From NCBI RefSeq assembly GCF_000730665.1, contig NZ_BBIV01000009.1:62001-126000 (forward strand): a DNA stretch of 64,000 nt, given 5' to 3'. A program made the translations under genes and the position numbers. The DNA comes from Pseudomonas plecoglossicida NBRC 103162 = DSM 15088. GTDB taxonomy: Bacteria > Pseudomonadota > Gammaproteobacteria > Pseudomonadales > Pseudomonadaceae. The notes under the pieces were generated by a model. That model did not search any database. It worked only from the letters and a program-made list of their open reading frames with translations, and was not told the origin of the DNA. Shown piece by piece: positions 60,467 through 64,000 of this stretch (within the stretch, counting starts at the first letter, position 1; the number at the start of each line of letters is the position of its first letter).

Positions 60467-61369
60467 TTACAGGTCGCCGTAGCCCAGCGAACGCAGTGCG
60501 CGCTCGTCGTCGGACCAGCCGCCCTTGACCTTGACCCAGAGGTTGAGCATGACCTTGGAGTCGAACAGCACCTCCATGTCCTTGCGCGCTTCAGAACCAA
60601 TGCGCTTGATACGCTCGCCCTTGTCACCAATGATGATCTTCTTCTGGCCATCACGCTCGACCAGGATCAGTGCATGGATATGCAGGACGTGGCCCTGCTG
60701 CTTGAACTCTTCGATTTCCACGGTGATCTGGTACGGCAGCTCCGCACCCAACTGGCGCATGATCTTCTCACGCACCAGTTCGGCGGCGAGGAAGCGGCTG
60801 CTGCGGTCGGTGATCTGGTCTTCCGGGAAGAAGTGGTCGTTTTCCGGCAGGTGCTTGGCGATCTGGGCTTCCAGCGCTTCCAGGTTGTGGCCCTGCTGCG
60901 CGGAAATCGGCATCACTTCAGCGTTCGGCAGTTGTTCCTGCAGCCACTGCAGGTGCGGGATCAACTCGGCCTTCTCTTCCATGCGGTCGGTCTTGTTGAC
61001 GGCGATGATCAGCGGGCCGGTCACGTACTGCACGCGCTCCAGCACCAGCTGGTCCTCGTCGGTCCACTTGGTGCGGTCGACCACGAAGATCACCACGTCG
61101 ACGTCCTTCAGGGCCGCCGAAGCGTTACGGTTCATGTAACGGTTCAAGGCCTTGTCGTTGGCCTTGTGCATGCCCGGGGTGTCGACGTAGATCGCCTGCA
61201 CGTCACCCTCGGTCTTGATGCCGAGCATGTTGTGCCGGGTGGTCTGCGGCTTGCGCGAGGTGATCGCCAGCTTCTGGCCGAGGATGTGGTTGAGCAGGGT
61301 CGACTTGCCCACGTTGGGACGGCCGACGATGGCCACATAACCGCAGCGGGTCGAATTGTTCTCAGTCAT
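60467..61369 (-). CDS. era: GTPase Era
   Basis: A 300-residue GTPase that binds 16S rRNA and helps 30S maturation. G1 is [13 protein letters not shown]2 to G3 include TRHNMLGI and YVDTPGMH, and G4 is AVNKTDR. The KH domain (LRKxx...[21 protein letters not shown]) is at the C-terminus. ATG 61369 is preferred; GGAG lies 7 bases upstream, whereas the ATG at 61375 has it too close. It overlaps the 3' end of rnc by 8 bases. Confidence 0.95.
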   Translation of the reverse strand: MTENNSTRCGYVAIVGRPNVGKSTLLNHILGQKLAITSRKPQTTRHNMLGIKTEGDVQAIYVDTPGMHKANDKALNRYMNRNASAALKDVDVVIFVVDRTKWTDEDQLVLERVQYVTGPLIIAVNKTDRMEEKAELIPHLQWLQEQLPNAEVMPISAQQGHNLEALEAQIAKHLPENDHFFPEDQITDRSSRFLAAELVREKIMRQLGAELPYQITVEIEEFKQQGHVLHIHALILVERDGQKKIIIGDKGERIKRIGSEARKDMEVLFDSKVMLNLWVKVKGGWSDDERALRSLGYGDL

Positions 61370-62051
61370 TGCCATTCTCCACGCCCAGGGCGATCAATGC
61401 GGCGGCGGCAGCGACTTGCTCGGCGATACGCCGGCTAACGCCCTGGCCACGGCTCTTGTTGTTCAGCAGCACCACTTCGCATTCGACGAAGAAGGTGCGG
61501 CAGTGCGGTTCGCCCTGGATGTCCACCACCTCGTAACGTGGCAGCTCGCAGCTACGCGACTGCAGAAATTCCTGCAGGCGGGTTTTCGGGTCCTTGTTGG
61601 TGTCGACCAGCGTCAGGCTGTCGAACTCGTCGGTCAGCCAGGCCAGGATGCGCTCGCGCGCGGTCTGCATGTCGGCATCCAGATAGATGGCACCGATCAG
61701 CGCTTCCAGGGCATCGGCCAGGATCGATTCACGGCGAAAACCGCCGCTCTTGAGCTCGCCGGAGCCCAGGCGCAGGTATTCGCCAAGGTCGAAGCCCCGG
61801 GCCAGGCGGGCCAGGGTCTCGCCTTTGACGAGGCGGGCACGCAGGCGCGACAGCTGGCCCTCACGGGCCTGCGGGAAGCGCTCGAACAGCGCCTCGGCGG
61901 CGACGAAGTTGAGGATGGAGTCACCGAGAAACTCCAGGCGCTCGTTGTTGCGCCCGGCATAGCTGCGGTGGGTCAGGGCCAGCAGCATCTGGTCCTGGTT
62001 CTTGAAGGTGTAGCCGAGCTTGCGCTCGAGACGGGCAAGGGGAGCAGTCAT
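61362..62051 (-). CDS. rnc: Ribonuclease III
   Basis: A 229-residue dsRNA-specific endonuclease for rRNA and mRNA processing. The catalytic box [21 protein letters not shown] and the C-terminal dsRNA-binding domain ([21 protein letters not shown]...[16 protein letters not shown]) are intact. Length matches the family. Unlike P. aeruginosa, no DUF4845 gene intervenes between it and lepB; only a 161-base spacer is there. Confidence 0.95.
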   Translation of the reverse strand: MTAPLARLERKLGYTFKNQDQMLLALTHRSYAGRNNERLEFLGDSILNFVAAEALFERFPQAREGQLSRLRARLVKGETLARLARGFDLGEYLRLGSGELKSGGFRRESILADALEALIGAIYLDADMQTARERILAWLTDEFDSLTLVDTNKDPKTRLQEFLQSRSCELPRYEVVDIQGEPHCRTFFVECEVVLLNNKSRGQGVSRRIAEQVAAAAALIALGVENGND

Positions 62052-62179
62052 GCAGCCACCCGTGGGTTATTCAACGCGTTGTTCAAATCAACATCCTGAA
62101 AGACTGTTGGGCTGTGGTCCGACGCAGCGAGCGGCGAATCTCTCGGTCCTTGAGAACACAGCCTATGTCAGAAATGCAT

Positions 62180-62206
62180 TCGGCGCTGTCTGCAGGACAG
62201 CGCCGA
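62180..62206. other. Stem-loop in the lepB-rnc spacer
   Basis: Perfect 11-bp arms TCGGCGCTGTC/GACAGCGCCGA around TGCAG, a few bases downstream of the lepB stop (on the minus strand). The 62052-62212 spacer contains no ORF; as rnc is autoregulated in enterics by cleaving its own leader, this hairpin could be an RNase III site, but that is inference. Confidence 0.5.
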
Positions 62207-62212
62207 TAGGTA

Positions 62213-63067
62213 TCAATGGATCAGGCCAACCCGCGACAGGTTGGGCAGGTGGCTGAGTTTTGGCTCTGGCCAGCTCATCCACACCGCGAAAGCCTTGCCG
62301 ACGATGTTCCGGTCGGGAACCATGCCGTGCAGTTCCTTGGGAATGTTCGGGTCATCCCAGTAACGGCTGTCGTTGGAGTTGTCGCGGTTGTCGCCCATCA
62401 TGAAGTAATGGCCGGCCGGCACGGTCCATTGCTGGTCCGGCGGCATGCGATAACGGGTCATTTCCTTGCGGATCAGGTGCTCGGCTTCGCCGAGTTTCTC
62501 CTTGTACAGCTGGGCACTGCCCAAGGTGCCCGGCTCGGCGCCGATCAGTTGCTCGGCAATCGGCTGGCCATTGACGAACAACCGCTTGTCGCTGGTATAG
62601 CTCACCTTGTCACCCGGCAGGCCAACCACACGCTTGATGTAGTTGACGTTCGGGTCGCTCGGGTAGCGGAACACCATTACATCGCCGCGTTGCGGGTCAC
62701 CGACCTCGATGACCTTCTTGTCGATCACCGGCAGGCGAATGCCATAGGAGAACTTGTTCACCAGGATGAAGTCGCCCACTTCCAGGGTCGGTTTCATCGA
62801 CCCCGACGGAATCTGGAACGGCTCGACCAGGAACGAGCGCAGCACCAGCACGATGAACAGCACCGGGAAGAACGACTTGCCATACTCCACCAGCAGCGGT
62901 TCCTTGCTGAGGCGCTCTACCACGGCCATTTCTGGCTGGTTGACGCTACCCTGGTAGGTGGCGATCGCCGCCCGCCGGCGCGGGGCCAGGAACAGCAGGT
63001 CGATCAAGCCCAACAGGCCGCAGACGGCTACGGCGATGACAAGCAACAGCGGGAAATTTAGCGACAT
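62213..63067 (-). CDS. lepB: Signal peptidase I
   Basis: A 284-residue inner-membrane protease that removes Sec and Tat signal peptides. Two N-terminal membrane helices (LLLVIAVAVCGLLGLIDLLFL and SFFPVLFIVLVLRSFL) and the periplasmic catalytic domain with Ser in PSGSMKPTL and Lys in YIKRVVGLPGD are present; the MGDNRDNSNDSRYW box is intact. It is 5 bases after lepA, so they form one operon. Confidence 0.96.
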   Translation of the reverse strand: MSLNFPLLLVIAVAVCGLLGLIDLLFLAPRRRAAIATYQGSVNQPEMAVVERLSKEPLLVEYGKSFFPVLFIVLVLRSFLVEPFQIPSGSMKPTLEVGDFILVNKFSYGIRLPVIDKKVIEVGDPQRGDVMVFRYPSDPNVNYIKRVVGLPGDKVSYTSDKRLFVNGQPIAEQLIGAEPGTLGSAQLYKEKLGEAEHLIRKEMTRYRMPPDQQWTVPAGHYFMMGDNRDNSNDSRYWDDPNIPKELHGMVPDRNIVGKAFAVWMSWPEPKLSHLPNLSRVGLIH

Positions 63068-63072
63068 AGGAC

Positions 63073-64000
63073 CTAGCTATCCAACCTGAGCACGGCGAGG
63101 AAGGCTTCTTGTGGAATTTCCACGTTGCCGACCTGTTTCATGCGTTTCTTACCGGCCTTCTGCTTCTCCAGCAGCTTCTTCTTACGACTGACGTCACCGC
63201 CGTAGCACTTGGCCAGTACGTTTTTTCTGAGCGCCTTGACCGTGGTCCGCGCGATGATCTGGCCGCCAATGGCTGCCTGGATCGCCACATCGAACATCTG
63301 CCGAGGGATCAGTTCCTTCATCTTTTCGGTCAACGCGCGGCCTTTGTACGCCGCGTTGTCGCGGTGCACGATCAATGCCAAGGCATCGACCTTGTCGCCG
63401 TTGATCAGTACATCCAGCTTGACCAGGTTGGCCGACTGGTAGCGATCGAAATGATAGTCCAGCGAAGCATAGCCGCGACTGGTGGACTTCAAGCGGTCGA
63501 AGAAGTCCAGCACCACTTCGTTCATCGGCATGTCGTAGCGCACCTGCACCTGGCTGCCGAGGAACTGCATGTCGCGCTGGACGCCACGTTTCTCGATGCA
63601 CAGGGTGATGACGTTGCCCAGGTGCTCTTGCGGCACCAGGATGGTCGCAGTGACGATAGGCTCGCGGAAATCGGCGACTGCCGACACATCCGGCAGCTTC
63701 GACGGGTTGTCGACGATGATGGTTTCACCGGTCTTGAGTTCGAGCTCGTAGATCACGCTCGGCGCGGTGGTGATCAGGTCCAGGTCGTATTCGCGCTCCA
63801 GGCGCTCCTGAATGATCTCCATGTGCAGCATGCCGAGGAAGCCGCAACGGAAGCCGAAGCCCAGAGCGTCGGAGCTTTCCGGCATGTACTGCAGCGACGA
63901 GTCGTTCAGGGTCAGCTTCTGCAGGGCATCGCGGAAGTCCTCGAAGTCGTCGGAGCTGACCGGGAACAGGCCGGCGTAGACCTGCGGCTGGATCTTCTTG
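63073..64000 (-). CDS. lepA: Elongation factor 4 (LepA), C-terminal part
   Basis: Only the C-terminal 308 residues or so are in the window; the gene extends beyond the right edge. It is a ribosome-associated GTPase that affects initiation and backward translocation. Visible: domain IV (EF-G-like) and the LepA-specific C-terminal domain with [25 protein letters not shown]. The G domain is outside the window. Frame is open through base 64000. Confidence 0.95.
   Translation of the reverse strand, partial: KKIQPQVYAGLFPVSSDDFEDFRDALQKLTLNDSSLQYMPESSDALGFGFRCGFLGMLHMEIIQERLEREYDLDLITTAPSVIYELELKTGETIIVDNPSKLPDVSAVADFREPIVTATILVPQEHLGNVITLCIEKRGVQRDMQFLGSQVQVRYDMPMNEVVLDFFDRLKSTSRGYASLDYHFDRYQSANLVKLDVLINGDKVDALALIVHRDNAAYKGRALTEKMKELIPRQMFDVAIQAAIGGQIIARTTVKALRKNVLAKCYGGDVSRKKKLLEKQKAGKKRMKQVGNVEIPQEAFLAVLRLDS

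Overview
The window is GC-rich chromosomal DNA from a fluorescent pseudomonad, most likely a member of the Pseudomonas putida group. The reasons are the gene content and order (bfd-bfr-grxD, argF, glpFKRD, aatJQMP-aauSR, oprB-gcd-lon, cmoAB, lepA-lepB-rnc-era-recO-pdxJ) and the many REP-type palindromes built on the core GCCGGCAAGCCGGC. There are no rRNA or tRNA genes, CRISPR arrays, insertion sequences or integrases that I can see. About 50 protein genes are present; the first (a peroxiredoxin, left edge) and the last (lepA, right edge) are cut by the window.

Layout. 1-1.9 kb: oxidative stress and iron storage (peroxiredoxin, Bfd, bacterioferritin, monothiol glutaredoxin). 1.9-7 kb: a molybdopterin oxidoreductase, argF translationally coupled to an orphan ABC ATPase, and ybaK. 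7.3-12.3 kb: the complete glycerol regulon glpF-glpK-glpR-glpD with recognisable promoter and operator sequences. 12.4-16.3 kb: a 1298-residue DUF6543-LRR-NEL protein, i.e. a predicted ubiquitin-ligase effector. 16.6-23.1 kb: the acidic amino acid uptake system aatJQMP and its two-component regulators aauS-aauR, preceded by a near-perfect sigma-54 promoter and a perfect inverted repeat of the AauR type. 23-36 kb: an exported hydrolase, metR, a Nudix hydrolase, the long helicase Lhr, a GltB-like FMN/Fe-S protein, a gtrA-gtrB-glycosyltransferase cluster of lower GC, and an amino acid permease. 36.6-42.1 kb: a long, divergent penicillin-binding protein, a Fur-box-preceded PadR regulator plus siderophore-interacting reductase pair, and two small conserved genes. 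42.2-51 kb: a Zur-box-preceded TonB receptor of the ZnuD type, porin OprB, PQQ glucose dehydrogenase and a Lon protease. 51-54.2 kb: an AT-richer three-gene toxin island. 54.4-58.9 kb: a chagasin-like lipoprotein, cmoA-cmoB and an OmpR-type two-component pair. 58.9-64 kb: pdxJ, recO, era, rnc, lepB and lepA, all on the minus strand.

The most unusual item is the toxin island at 51,037-54,242. Two of its genes look like the alpha-xenorhabdolysin (XaxA/XaxB, YaxA/YaxB) pore-forming toxin pair. The third encodes a protein that aligns by eye with the XaxA-like protein over its N- and C-terminal parts but lacks the hydrophobic membrane-insertion segment. This suggests a three-component version of what is known as a binary toxin, or a toxin with a built-in soluble partner or antagonist. 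The NEL ligase, the PBP with altered transglycosylase motifs, and the metal-responsive modules (Fur, Zur) are the next most interesting points.
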